Assembly: GCF_004341845.1 (NCBI RefSeq)
Contig: NZ_SLVB01000006.1
Location: forward strand, 374,071 to 438,070
Direction: 5' to 3'
From: Novosphingobium sp. PhB165
Lineage (GTDB): Bacteria; Pseudomonadota; Alphaproteobacteria; Sphingomonadales; Sphingomonadaceae
Length of the DNA: 64,000 nucleotides
Shown one piece after another: positions 24,124 through 33,208 of the stretch (within the stretch, counting starts at the first letter, position 1; each line of letters opens with the position of its first letter). Under the pieces are notes generated by a model. It was not told the DNA's origin and did no database searches. It worked only from the letters and a program-made list of their open reading frames with translations. The position numbers were made by a program, and so were the translations under genes.

Positions 24124-25196
24124 GCCAGCCGGGCGACGGCTTTGCCGGCGACAAGCTGCGCGAACATGAGGCCGCCAGCCGCTCGAAGCAGAAGCAGGGC
24201 AACGACCAGGCGGAACTGGTGCCGCACCTGTTCCACTACCTGCGCGAGCATGGTCCCGACATCCACCGCATCGACACGGTGAAGTCCTCCTTCCGCGCAT
24301 GGATCGGCTTCTTCCAGCAGGACGAGGTGACCACCGGCGTCCGGGTTGCGGAGATGACCAAGGGTGTGATCGCTCGCTTCCGCCGGTGGCGCATGAGCCC
24401 GCACGGCTGGAAGGTGGAATGGGGCGGCAAGCTCTATGAGCACAACAGCAAGGGCGTGTCCGGCGAGGCCGTGCAGCGGAACATCGAGGATCTGCGCGCC
24501 GCCCTCAATCACGCGGCTGGCGAGAACCGAATCGACGCGGCGCCGAAAATCCCTTCGGTCGACAAGAAGCTGCGCTCGAAACCGCGCAGGCTGGTGCTGA
24601 CCCCGATGCAGATCGGGGCCATCGTCGCCTATGCCGATCACGAGCCCGATGTGCAGGCGTGGATACGGCTGATGATCGGCACGGCCGTCCGCCCGGACGC
24701 GGGCCTTGCTTTCGATCCAGCCGCGCAGTGGCGTGGCGCGATCGCGGACATGCACCCCGTGGGCGCGCCGATCACGAACAAGCGCAATCCGATCATCCCG
24801 GTGATTGAGCCGCTACAGGCGGTACTGAAGGCGTGGCCGGATGGCCCCAAGGTGAAGTCGCGCAAGATTTGGTGGCGCACCATGCGCTCCAAGCTGGGCC
24901 TGCCTGAGAAGGTGATCCCGAAGACGATTCGTCACACCGTCGCGAGCCACCTCCGCAACAGCGGCGTGCCCGGCGAACAGATCAGCCACCTGCTCGGTCA
25001 CAAGGACAAGGACGACACGCTTGAAGCCACGAGCGAGATCTATGCCCACGTGGACCCGCTTAAGATGGCGGCGACGGTGAGGGCGCTGACCAAGTTCTGG
25101 AAGATGGTGGAGCGGGAGGCGGTCAAGTGGCGTGCTGACCATTTGCTGACCATCACCGATGACAACAACAAAATCCTCACCCCCCGGAAGGGGTGA
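23982..25196 (+). CDS. Tyrosine-family phage integrase
   Basis: A product of 404 residues. The N-terminal half has a SAM-like core-binding region (FRAWIGFFQQDEVTTGVRVA...). The catalytic half has the first Arg in MIGTAVRPDAG, the IRHTVASHL box, ISHLLGHKD and the Tyr nucleophile in SEIYAHVDP. In the usual H-x-x-R of box II, the first His is Lys here (KTIRH). Start ATG 23982 has GGAAG upstream. It should integrate the phage at the tRNA-Val whose 3' end lies 28 bases downstream. Confidence 0.92.
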   Translation: MSRETSPLIVGDFWLDKRRDGKSPDIWQIATASGRTIVYRSTKCRDVGQPGDGFAGDKLREHEAASRSKQKQGNDQAELVPHLFHYLREHGPDIHRIDTVKSSFRAWIGFFQQDEVTTGVRVAEMTKGVIARFRRWRMSPHGWKVEWGGKLYEHNSKGVSGEAVQRNIEDLRAALNHAAGENRIDAAPKIPSVDKKLRSKPRRLVLTPMQIGAIVAYADHEPDVQAWIRLMIGTAVRPDAGLAFDPAAQWRGAIADMHPVGAPITNKRNPIIPVIEPLQAVLKAWPDGPKVKSRKIWWRTMRSKLGLPEKVIPKTIRHTVASHLRNSGVPGEQISHLLGHKDKDDTLEATSEIYAHVDPLKMAATVRALTKFWKMVEREAVKWRADHLLTITDDNNKILTPRKG

Positions 25197-25223
25197 AACA
25201 CTCGGAATTCGTGGGTTTGGGAA

Positions 25224-25299
25224 TGGTGGGCGATAACGGGCTCGAACCGCTGACCCTCTCGGTGTAAACGAGATGCTCTACCAACTGAGCTAATCGCCC
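25224..25299 (-). tRNA. tRNA-Val(UAC), phage attachment site
   Basis: Cloverleaf GGGCGAT...ATCGCCC acceptor stem with encoded ACCA at the 3' end (25224-25227). The D arm has AGCTCAGTTGGTAGAGC, the anticodon stem TCTCG/CGAGA encloses TTTACAC giving anticodon UAC, and the T arm has GGTTCGAGCC. It reads leftward, with its 3' end facing the integrase. Confidence 0.97.
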
Positions 25300-25471
25300 G
25301 CAGGCGCCAAAAGCGCCGCAGAGCCCGCCCAATAAGCGATTTTCCGGCTGCGTCAACACCGACGTTGGCCAGAGCAAAGCAGGCCTGTGTGAAACAGATC
25401 GATACCGGAGTTTCGGCTAATTTTGGCTAATTCTCGCCCCGGAAATCGCCCTTGGCGGGCGAGAGGAACTG

Positions 25472-25810
25472 ATGCGCACCGGGGCAGGGCTGTGCCGTGG
25501 TCTGTTGTCAGGACCGTACGCGGCGCCAGACTTTGCGCCGCACGCGCCGGATCTTGTGCCCGCAACGATCACAATGGCTTTCGAATTCCACGCCGTTCCA
25601 ATAGGCGCTTCGGGCACGCTTGTGACGATCGACGTTGCAGAGAACCTGCCCGACAAAACCCTTCAACATTTGATTTCCCCACCGCTGATTGACGCATTCC
25701 GTAACGCTATCGCCCTCTGCGATAACAGAAAATTAACCGTCGTAGTGGTGGTAATCAGGCCTTATCGTATAGCAACTGGAGCCATCGCGGCGGTGTTTTT
25801 CACTCAGTAG
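25472..25810 (+). CDS. Hypothetical protein in the sparse stretch after the tRNA
   Basis: A 112-residue frame with AGAGGA upstream of ATG. The middle reads like protein (FEFHAVPIGASGTLVTIDVA, then LIDAFRNAIALCDNRKLTVV). Lower third-position GC than its surroundings and no known relative, so it may be a remnant or an orphan. The stretch 25300-25471 holds nothing else I can support. Confidence 0.35.
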   Translation: MRTGAGLCRGLLSGPYAAPDFAPHAPDLVPATITMAFEFHAVPIGASGTLVTIDVAENLPDKTLQHLISPPLIDAFRNAIALCDNRKLTVVVVVIRPYRIATGAIAAVFFTQ

Positions 25811-25962
25811 AGCCAGGATGACACATCGCAGCAGGCAAGGACGGCGGCGATGACGATCGCCCACAGGAATGCACTGCCCCCGATCAGCACGAACAGGTCG
25901 CGGTCGCCCTTTTGACGGCTGTCTTCGGCGCAGCTCGCGCCGCCCTTGTTGAGCGGATCCAT
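25804..25962 (-). CDS. Small membrane protein, 52 residues
   Basis: MDPLNKGGASCAEDSRQKGD followed by one hydrophobic segment (LFVLIGGSAFLWAIVIAAVL) and a short tail. ATG 25962 has GAGGA 5 bases upstream. Leftward, divergent from the penicillin-binding protein. Function unknown. Confidence 0.5.
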   Translation of the reverse strand: MDPLNKGGASCAEDSRQKGDRDLFVLIGGSAFLWAIVIAAVLACCDVSSWLY

Positions 25963-26169
25963 GTTTCCTCATCCCCTGTTGTGCGCACTAGGCGACGCAG
26001 GTGGATATGCTTTTCGTTGATTTCCGGCAATCCGGTTAACTAATTATTATATTTCAGCTGCATCGCCGCCTGGGCATGCGCCGAAGGGTGCGAAACTCAG
26101 CGCTTGCGGCCAGTCGTGCGGTGGGCGCTTTGCGTGGAAGCCTGCAGGAAGTATAGCGACGCCCCGACG

Positions 26170-28296
26170 ATGGATAACCTTCAGCCTTTGCCTTCCGCCG
26201 CCACGGCCCCGGAAGCCCTGCCTTTTCAGCCCGTTCCCGCTGCGGGAGCGCCCCTTGGCGCGCCGCAGGATTCGCGGGTGCCGCCCCGGCGCCGTTCGCG
26301 CCTGTGGTGGATTACGCGCGGGATCGCCGCGCTGCTGTTGGCGTTTTTCCTGCTGATCGGCTGGCTGGCGATTACTGCGCCGCTGTCCAAGTCGCTCCAG
26401 CCGATCTCGCCGCCGCAGATCACCCTGCTGGCTGCCGATGGCACCCCGATTGCGCGCAACGGCGCGATCGTCGCCGCGCCGGTGGAGATCAAGAACCTGC
26501 CGATCCACGTGCCGCAGGCCTTCATCGCCATCGAGGACCGCCGCTTCTACACGCATTGGGGCATCGACCCGCGCGGCATCGCCCGCGCCATGTGGAGCAA
26601 TGTGACCGGCGGCAGCACGCAGGGCGGCAGCACGATCACCCAACAGCTTGCCAAGTTCACTTTCCTGAGTCCGGAACGCAGCCTGACGCGCAAGGCGCGC
26701 GAGATGCTGATCGCATTCTGGCTGGAGGCGTGGCTGAGCAAGGACCAGATCCTCGAACGCTACCTGTCCAACGCCTATTTCGGCGACAATACTTACGGCC
26801 TTCGCGCCGCCGCGATGCACTATTTCCACCGCAAGCCGGAGAACCTGACCCCTGCGCAGGCGGCGATGCTGGCCGGGCTGATGAAGGCGCCCTCGCGTCT
26901 CGCCCCCACCAGCAATTACGAAGGCGCGCAGGACCGCATGCGCGTGGTGGTGCAGGCCATGGTCGAGGCCGGTTTCCTCACGCCCGCGCAGGCCAAGGCG
27001 ATCCGCCCGCCCCGGCTTGACGTGCGGGTGCAGAACGAACTGCCCACCGGCACTTATTTCGCCGACTGGGCACTGCCGCAGGCGCGCATGATCGACGAGG
27101 CGAGCTACGCGCCGCAGACCTACCGCACCACGCTCGATTCGCGGCTTCAGGCAGCGGCCCGCCGCGCCATCGAGAGTTCGGGCCTTGGCTCGGCGCAAGT
27201 GGCGCTGGTGGCGATGCGCAAGAACGGCGAAGTCGTCGCGATGGTGGGCGGGACCGACTATGCCAAGTCGCCGTTCAACCGCGTGACGCAGGCGCGCCGC
27301 CAGCCGGGTTCGACGTTCAAGCTGTTCGTCTACCTCGCCGCGCTGGGCAAGGGCTGGAAGCCCGAGGACACGATCGAGAACACCCCGATCGAGACCGGCT
27401 ATTACCGCCCGCAGAACGCCGGCGGGAACTATTCGCAGACGATCACGCTGGAGGACGCCTTCGCCCGGTCCAGCAATGTGGCCGCCGTGCGCCTGTTCCA
27501 GAAAGTGGGCGATACGGCGGTGATCGACACGGCGCACCGGCTCGGCGTGACTTCGCCAATGCCGCAGGGCGATCCCAGCCTGGCGCTCGGCACGTCGACG
27601 ATGACGCTGATGGAGCTGACTGCCGCCTATGCCGGTGTTGCCGCCAACCGCTTCCCGGTCGAACCGCGCGCTTTCCCGGTGCCCGAGGAGGGCTGGTTCG
27701 ACTGGCTGTTCGATGGCCGCCATTCAATGTCGAGCAGCGAGCACGAGGGTATCGAGACGCTGCTGCGTGCAGTGGTCAACCACGGCACCGGCCGCGGGGC
27801 CAAGCTGCGCGCGGCCAACTTCGGCAAGACCGGCACCAGCCAGGAAAACCGTGATGCGCTCTTCGTCGGTTATGCGGGCGACTATGTCGTCGGCGTCTGG
27901 GTCGGCAATGACGACAACTCCCCGCTCAAGGGGGTTTCGGGCGGCTCGATTCCCGCAAAGATCTGGCGCGGTTTCATGCGCGAGGCACTGCGCGAGGGCG
28001 GCATTCCGGCACCCAGCTCGAAGCCCAGCCCGAACCCGAGCGGGCCGATCCAGCCGCTCGACGTGCCGGATGTGGGCGACATTCCGGCGGTACTGCCGAC
28101 CGCGCTTCCCTCGCCGGACGTCAATATCGGCGATGTCCATGTCGGCAACGACGCGGCGACGCTCAACGGGCAGATCAACGGCGTGCCGCTGGAAGTGAAG
28201 CTTGACCAGAAGGGGCTGGAGATCAATGGCCAGCGGCTGGGCAGCCAACCGCCTCCGGCACCGGCGGCGGGGGCTACGCCGCCCAAGGGGAACTGA
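26170..28296 (+). CDS. Class A penicillin-binding protein (1A-like)
   Basis: A product of 708 residues. A Pro-rich cytosolic tail and one membrane segment (about residues 47-68) precede a GT51 glycosyltransferase domain with AIEDRRFYTHWGIDP (catalytic Glu), GGSTITQQLAK, AREMLIAFWLE and ERYLSNAYFGDNTYG. The transpeptidase domain has QPGSTFK (nucleophile Ser), ARSSNVAA (SxN) and FGKTGTSQ (KTG). The C-terminal tail is Pro-rich. It polymerises and cross-links peptidoglycan in the inner membrane. An ATG 66 bases earlier is possible but gives an unlikely N-terminus. Confidence 0.93.
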   Translation: MDNLQPLPSAATAPEALPFQPVPAAGAPLGAPQDSRVPPRRRSRLWWITRGIAALLLAFFLLIGWLAITAPLSKSLQPISPPQITLLAADGTPIARNGAIVAAPVEIKNLPIHVPQAFIAIEDRRFYTHWGIDPRGIARAMWSNVTGGSTQGGSTITQQLAKFTFLSPERSLTRKAREMLIAFWLEAWLSKDQILERYLSNAYFGDNTYGLRAAAMHYFHRKPENLTPAQAAMLAGLMKAPSRLAPTSNYEGAQDRMRVVVQAMVEAGFLTPAQAKAIRPPRLDVRVQNELPTGTYFADWALPQARMIDEASYAPQTYRTTLDSRLQAAARRAIESSGLGSAQVALVAMRKNGEVVAMVGGTDYAKSPFNRVTQARRQPGSTFKLFVYLAALGKGWKPEDTIENTPIETGYYRPQNAGGNYSQTITLEDAFARSSNVAAVRLFQKVGDTAVIDTAHRLGVTSPMPQGDPSLALGTSTMTLMELTAAYAGVAANRFPVEPRAFPVPEEGWFDWLFDGRHSMSSSEHEGIETLLRAVVNHGTGRGAKLRAANFGKTGTSQENRDALFVGYAGDYVVGVWVGNDDNSPLKGVSGGSIPAKIWRGFMREALREGGIPAPSSKPSPNPSGPIQPLDVPDVGDIPAVLPTALPSPDVNIGDVHVGNDAATLNGQINGVPLEVKLDQKGLEINGQRLGSQPPPAPAAGATPPKGN

Positions 28297-28307
28297 ACGC
28301 GGGGGGC

Positions 28308-28826
28308 TCAGGCCGAGGCGTCTGCGCGGCGAAAACAGTCGGGATGGTGATCGTCGACCATGCCGACGGCCTGCATGAAGGCGTAGACGATCGTCGGCCC
28401 GACGAACTTGAAGCCCTCTGCCTTGAGGGCTTTCGAAAGTGCCTGAGACACTTCCGTCTGCGCCGGCAGCACAAGGCCGTCGTTGACGACAGTCGATCCG
28501 CCGACGAACGACCAGACGAATTCCGAGAAATCGCGGCCCTCGGCCTTCATGCGGAGATAGGCGCGGGCATTGCCGATGGTCGCCTCGATCTTGGCGCGGG
28601 CGCGGATAATGCCTTCATCCTGCATCAGTTGCTCGACTTTGTCCGGCCCGTACCCGGCGATCACGGCGGGATCGAAGCCTTCGAAGGCCCGGCGGAATCC
28701 CTCGCGGCGGTGGAGAATGGTGCGCCACGACAGCCCGGCCTGAAAGCTCTCCAGCACCAGCATTTCCCAAAGCTCTCGCGAATCGTGCACGGGCACGCCC
28801 CATTCGGCGTCGTGGTAGGCCTCCAT
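28308..28826 (-). CDS. tag: DNA-3-methyladenine glycosylase I (Tag)
   Basis: Removes 3-methyladenine from alkylated DNA. MEAYHDAEWGVPVHDSRELW, ESFQAGLSWRTILHRREGFR and VGPTIVYAFMQAVGMVDDH are diagnostic of Tag, and the C-terminal H-x-x-x-C (HHPDCF) supplies zinc ligands. The only ATG (28826) lies after the expected N-terminal RCSWA, whose Cys is a zinc ligand in Tag. That segment is in frame upstream, so translation probably begins at a non-standard codon (CTG 28886), 7 bases after the previous gene's stop. Confidence 0.88.
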   Translation of the reverse strand: MEAYHDAEWGVPVHDSRELWEMLVLESFQAGLSWRTILHRREGFRRAFEGFDPAVIAGYGPDKVEQLMQDEGIIRARAKIEATIGNARAYLRMKAEGRDFSEFVWSFVGGSTVVNDGLVLPAQTEVSQALSKALKAEGFKFVGPTIVYAFMQAVGMVDDHHPDCFRRADASA

Positions 28827-28892
28827 CAGCGGATCGCCGTTGGCCCATGAGCAGCGGGTGCGGGTCTGGTTTGGAGGTTGGGTCAGGCAGGC

Positions 28893-29384
28893 CTATACCG
28901 CGCCGCGCAGTCCGGTGCTTCGCTCGATCGCGGGTTTGAACAGGCTTGCTTCCGATTCCCAGTCCATCCGCACGCGGCGGTGCGCGATCAGCCAGTGGCC
29001 GTTCACGCGGCGCAACTCGTCCAGATAATAGCCGGCGTGGTCGGGGCCGATACGGGTCCAGGCCTGCCAGTAGGTGCGGGCGGTGGCGTCGTCGCGTGTT
29101 ACCAGATCGATCTGCTGGGTGGTGAGGTGGTGGCGGACGAAGTCGGCTTCGTGGACCGGCGTGCCGGACGCAGCGCGGTCCAGCCATTGGGTCTGCCATT
29201 CGCGGATCGCTTCCCGGCCGACGAAGCGGAAGGCCCGATCGGCCGGTACGCGGTCGCTTTCCAGTATGGCGTCGTGGGTGAAACAGGCCGTGAAATCGTC
29301 GATCCGCAGCCGGTCTCCGGCGATGTTATAGCGGGCGATCACATCGCGAATCCCTTCGCGCGCCAGCACGTCTTCGTGGGTCAT
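28893..29384 (-). CDS. SnoaL-like (NTF2-fold) protein
   Basis: A product of 163 residues beginning THEDVLAREGIRDVIARYNI, then DFTACFTHDAILES, FVGREAIREWQTQWLD and HHLTTQQIDLVTRDDATART: the cone-shaped NTF2-like fold used by SnoaL polyketide cyclases and steroid isomerase/hydratase relatives. ATG 29384 has GGGAGAGG upstream. Neighbouring catabolic genes suggest it acts on a ring compound, but the reaction is not predictable. Confidence 0.8.
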   Translation of the reverse strand: MTHEDVLAREGIRDVIARYNIAGDRLRIDDFTACFTHDAILESDRVPADRAFRFVGREAIREWQTQWLDRAASGTPVHEADFVRHHLTTQQIDLVTRDDATARTYWQAWTRIGPDHAGYYLDELRRVNGHWLIAHRRVRMDWESEASLFKPAIERSTGLRGAV

Positions 29385-29452
29385 TCCCGGCCTCTCCCGC
29401 CGATTGTCGTTAGGTTGAAAGTTCCTCGGCGGAAGGGGCGCGTCAAGCGATT

Positions 29453-30025
29453 TTACCAATCGAACCAACGGCGCCGACGGGTCACGGGGATGGCGCCGCG
29501 ATCGTAGTCCGAAAGCGCGGCGGCGGGGACCGGGTCGGTGGTCACATGGCCTTCGGCCAGCACGTCGGCGCGGGCCTCGGCGCGGGCCGCGCGCAGTTCG
29601 GCGTCGCGCACGCGGGCATCGGCATCGCGGGCCGCAAGTTCGCCGCGCCGCTCGCGGGCGATGGCGTAATAGTGGCTCCACATCTGGCTATGCGCGAAGG
29701 CCAGGCACAGCCCGCCGATGATGGCGATGTTCTTCAGCGCCATGATCTGTTGCAGCGGATCGGTGAACTGGTGGTGGAAGAACAGGATCGTCAGGGCCAC
29801 GAACCCGATCAGCAGCACCGAGACCAGCCGCACCATGAAGCCCGCCGCAAGGCAGAGCCCGGTGATCAGCTCGAACAGTCCGGTGGGAATGGCCAGCCCG
29901 CCGGGCAGGCCGACCGCGACGATCGCGGTTTCGGTGGCGGAAACGTCCATCAGCTTGGACGCGCCGGACACGATGAAGATGAGGGCGATCAGGAAGCGCC
30001 CGATGATGGCGGCGATCTTGGACAT
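29453..30025 (-). CDS. DoxX-family membrane protein with charged tail
   Basis: A product of 190 residues with four hydrophobic segments (IIGRFLIALIFIVSGASKLM, ELITGLCLAAGFMV, LIGFVALTILFF, NIAIIGGLCLAF), the DoxX layout. DoxX proteins occur with oxidoreductases in the membrane. A C-terminal Arg/Ala/Glu helix (about 135-170) extends it. Transcribed after the BVMO gene. Confidence 0.85.
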   Translation of the reverse strand: MSKIAAIIGRFLIALIFIVSGASKLMDVSATETAIVAVGLPGGLAIPTGLFELITGLCLAAGFMVRLVSVLLIGFVALTILFFHHQFTDPLQQIMALKNIAIIGGLCLAFAHSQMWSHYYAIARERRGELAARDADARVRDAELRAARAEARADVLAEGHVTTDPVPAAALSDYDRGAIPVTRRRRWFDW

Positions 30026-30104
30026 CTCTGCTCTCCCGAGAAGTCTTCTTCTGCGGGAGTAGCGGGCGGGAACGCGGTTTGTTCCCGCCCTGAGATTTGT
30101 GCGC

Positions 30105-31940
30105 TTAGTCTTCGAACTTCACGCCTTCGAGCTTCTCGCTCTTGCGCCAGTCGCCCAGCATGTCGCGGAAGGCGTCCCAGCCGGGCAGATAGCCGCGGAA
30201 CAGGGCCCACTTCAGTTCCTTGTCGCCTTCGTTGTTGAAGTAGCTGGGCGTGCAATCGTTCTGGAAGCCGGACATATCGACTTCGTTTTCCTTGCAGTGC
30301 GCGCAATAGCCTTCGACGCCCTGCTTCGTGGCGGCGACGGTGCCGGCGCCCCGGCGCTTGGTCTCGCCGATCATGAAGGCGATGTGCTCGGCCTGACGCC
30401 CGAACTGCTCGGTGGTGGAGGAGTTCGTCGCGCCCTGGATGTAGCCCATGTAGAACATCGCCGGGAACTCGTCGGTGATGACGCCGTGGAACGTGCTCGC
30501 GCCGTTGGTCCAGTGGTCGTAGATCGACTTGCCGCCGCGACCTTCCACCGTGTCGATGCCCCAGCGGCGCTTCAGGTCGCTGGTTACTTCGAAGCCGGAG
30601 GCGAAGATCATCAGATCGACTTCGTGCTCCACGCCGTCGGCGATGAAGCCCTTCTCGGTCATCCGCTCCACGCCCTGCGTGCCGGACACGTCGATCAGCG
30701 TGACGTTGGGCTGGTTGAACGCGGGGTAGTAGTCGTTGTTGGACAGCGGCCGCTTGCACATGAAGCGGAAGTAGGGCTTGAGCTTCTCCGCCGTGTCCTT
30801 GTCCTCTACGATCGAGTCCACGCGGCGGCGCAGGCGTTCCATCACCTGGAAGTCCACCACTTCGCGGCGGTCCATGAATTCCAGCGGATCGAGCGCGGGC
30901 CAGCCTTCCTCGCCCAGTTCGATGGCCAGGTTGCGGCTGATCTCGGTCCAGATGTCGCAGATCAGGTCGGGCTCGCCGGGGATGAAGAACTGCTGCGCGG
31001 CGCGGTGGAAGTTCGCCATGCGCTCCTGCTGCCAGCCGGGCTGGAGCGAGGCCGCCCACTCGGGATTCGTCGGCGGATTGGGCCGCTCGTCGATGTTCGA
31101 AGGCGTGCGCTGCAGCACGTAGAGGTGCTTCGCATACTTGGCGAGATGAGGCACCGCCTGGACCGAGGTTGCCCCGGTGCCGACGATGGCCACGCGCTTG
31201 TCGCGCAGCTTTTCCAGCTCCGGCGCGGTCCACGAACCGCCGGTATAGTCATGCTCCCACCGGCTGGTGTGGAACATCTTGCCCTTGAAGTCATGGATGC
31301 CGGGGATGCCGGGCAGCTTGGGCATGTTCATCACGCCGCCCGCCATCACCACGAAGCGCGCGCGGATGTCGTCGCCGCGATTGGTGGTTACATGCCAACG
31401 CTTGATGCTTTCATCCCAGCGAATGCCGGTGACCAGCGTGTGGAACAGCGCCTTGTCGGCAAGGTCGAAGCGCTCGGCCATGTCCTGGCAGTACTGCTGG
31501 ATTTCCCAGCCGTCCGAGAACTTCTTGCTGGGCATGAAGCCCGTTTCTTCCAGCAGCGGCAGATAGCAGTAGGCATCGTTGTCGCACTGCACGCCGGGAT
31601 AGCGGTTCCAGTACCACACGCCGCCGAAGCCGCCGGCGTGATCGATGTTGCGCACATTGGAAACGCCCTGCTTGTGCAGGTGATAGCCGGCCAGAATGCC
31701 CGAGAACCCGGCGCCCAGAATGGCGACGTCGATATCCTCAACCAGCGGCTCGCGCTCGGCGACCGGGGTGAACGGATCGTGGGCGTAGTTGTCGGAAAAG
31801 TCGTCGGTCGGGCGCACGTACTGCTCGCCGCCCTCGCGCCGCATGCGCTTGTCGCGCTCCTGACGATACTTGGCCTTCAGCGCCGGGATATCGAGTTCCT
31901 CGGGCGAGGGCACGTCTGACTTGAGGCAGGTCATTTCCAT
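30105..31940 (-). CDS. FAD-dependent Baeyer-Villiger monooxygenase
   Basis: A product of 611 residues. FAD-binding ILGAGFSG (74-81), NADPH-binding IVGTGATSVQAVPHL, and the family signature FKGKMFHTSRWEHD (218-231, the F-x-G-x-x-x-H-x-x-x-W/D motif). It should insert one oxygen next to a ketone, giving an ester or lactone, using NADPH and O2. The N-terminal 60-residue extension is longer than in cyclohexanone monooxygenase and resembles the steroid/cycloalkanone type. It heads the leftward catabolic group with the SDR gene; the substrate is unknown. Confidence 0.92.
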   Translation of the reverse strand: MEMTCLKSDVPSPEELDIPALKAKYRQERDKRMRREGGEQYVRPTDDFSDNYAHDPFTPVAEREPLVEDIDVAILGAGFSGILAGYHLHKQGVSNVRNIDHAGGFGGVWYWNRYPGVQCDNDAYCYLPLLEETGFMPSKKFSDGWEIQQYCQDMAERFDLADKALFHTLVTGIRWDESIKRWHVTTNRGDDIRARFVVMAGGVMNMPKLPGIPGIHDFKGKMFHTSRWEHDYTGGSWTAPELEKLRDKRVAIVGTGATSVQAVPHLAKYAKHLYVLQRTPSNIDERPNPPTNPEWAASLQPGWQQERMANFHRAAQQFFIPGEPDLICDIWTEISRNLAIELGEEGWPALDPLEFMDRREVVDFQVMERLRRRVDSIVEDKDTAEKLKPYFRFMCKRPLSNNDYYPAFNQPNVTLIDVSGTQGVERMTEKGFIADGVEHEVDLMIFASGFEVTSDLKRRWGIDTVEGRGGKSIYDHWTNGASTFHGVITDEFPAMFYMGYIQGATNSSTTEQFGRQAEHIAFMIGETKRRGAGTVAATKQGVEGYCAHCKENEVDMSGFQNDCTPSYFNNEGDKELKWALFRGYLPGWDAFRDMLGDWRKSEKLEGVKFED

Positions 31941-32045
31941 CGAATGGGCATCCTCTTGGCGGCGACTCTGCTCCGGTCGCCCGTTACCGCTGAATCTGAC
32001 GCAGCAGGCAGTTAGTTGTCAACAGTGTTGTTCATTAAGCGGCGA

Positions 32046-32972
32046 TCAAGCATCGGCTCCGGCGGTCGCCATCTTGAAGCTGTAACCGATATGATCGACG
32101 TGGCCGTGCAACCCGAAATCGAGCACATCGGTCTTGTCGCGGAACGCGTCGGAAGCGGCAGCCACGTCCTCGATGCTCCACTCCGGACGGTAGACGCCCT
32201 GCGTTTCCGCCACGAACATGCGCGCCACGCGGCCCGCCATGGATGCGAACATCTCGCCGGTCACCGGGCATTGCTCGTGCGAGAGCCAGCCGACCACCGG
32301 GGCCACCAGTTCGGGGTCCATCGGCGGGTACTGCGAGATGTCGATCCCTTCGGCCATGCGCGTTACCGCGCCGGGCACGATCACGTTGCACTTCACGTTG
32401 TGCGCCTCGCCCTCGAGCGCGGTGATGTTGTTGAGCCCGAGCATGGCCGACTTCGACATGCCGTAGTTCACGCAGTTGAGATTGCCGTAGAGCCCGCCCA
32501 CCGAACTGGTCAGCACGATGCGCCCGTATCCGGCATCGCACATCGGCCCGAATGCGGCCTGCACCACGTGGAAAGCGCCGAGCAGATGCACGTCGAGCAC
32601 GGCGTGCAGGTCACCGGCCGAAAGGTCGCGGATCGATCCGTAGCGCACGTTCCCGGCATTGTGGACCAGCACGTCGATCCGGCCCCAGGTGTCGAGCGCG
32701 GCCTGCACGATGGCCTTGCCGCCTTCGGGCGTGCCGACGGAATCGGTGTTGGCGATGGCCTCTCCGCCCGCCGCCACGATCTCGTTCACCACGCTCTGCG
32801 CCACGCTCACGTCGGCGCCCGGCGCGTCGAGATCGCCGCGGATCGCGCCGCCGAGGTCGTTGACCACCACTTTCGCCCCGCGCGCGGCCAACAGCAGGGC
32901 ATAAGCCCGGCCAAGCCCGCGTCCGGCTCCGGTGATTACGGCAACTCGGCCGTCAAAGCGCATCTCTTCCAT
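32046..32972 (-). CDS. Short-chain dehydrogenase/reductase
   Basis: A product of 308 residues: TGAGRGLGRAYAL binds NAD(P); HNAGN follows; catalytic Ser in VLTSSVGG and Y-x-x-x-K in NYGMSKSA. The NDLGGA motif after the second strand matches the 17-beta-hydroxysteroid dehydrogenase type 4-like group. ATG 32972 has GGAGAG upstream. It probably oxidises an alcohol to the ketone used by the BVMO 100 bases downstream in the transcript. Confidence 0.88.
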   Translation of the reverse strand: MEEMRFDGRVAVITGAGRGLGRAYALLLAARGAKVVVNDLGGAIRGDLDAPGADVSVAQSVVNEIVAAGGEAIANTDSVGTPEGGKAIVQAALDTWGRIDVLVHNAGNVRYGSIRDLSAGDLHAVLDVHLLGAFHVVQAAFGPMCDAGYGRIVLTSSVGGLYGNLNCVNYGMSKSAMLGLNNITALEGEAHNVKCNVIVPGAVTRMAEGIDISQYPPMDPELVAPVVGWLSHEQCPVTGEMFASMAGRVARMFVAETQGVYRPEWSIEDVAAASDAFRDKTDVLDFGLHGHVDHIGYSFKMATAGADA

Positions 32973-33208
32973 GAAATCTCTCCGGTTGCCCGCGCTCGGT
33001 CGAGCAGTCTCTTTTCGGTCTGACGATCGAATATGCGCACGAGGGGAGGCGGGGCAATCGAACAAAGCCGCCGCAACGTCGCCGTGGCGATAGTGCGCCC
33101 GTGCAAACGCTGCGTGCCGGTCATCGCGTTGCCTGCATCGGATGCGCTGGATAGGCTCGAAGGGAAAAGAGCGGCGCCAAACGTGCCGGACGAGAGGATA
33201 TTTCCACG

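Noticed and set aside
26047..27723. A 558-codon leftward frame over the penicillin-binding protein
   Set aside because: His/Arg-rich shadow of a well-supported gene on the other strand.
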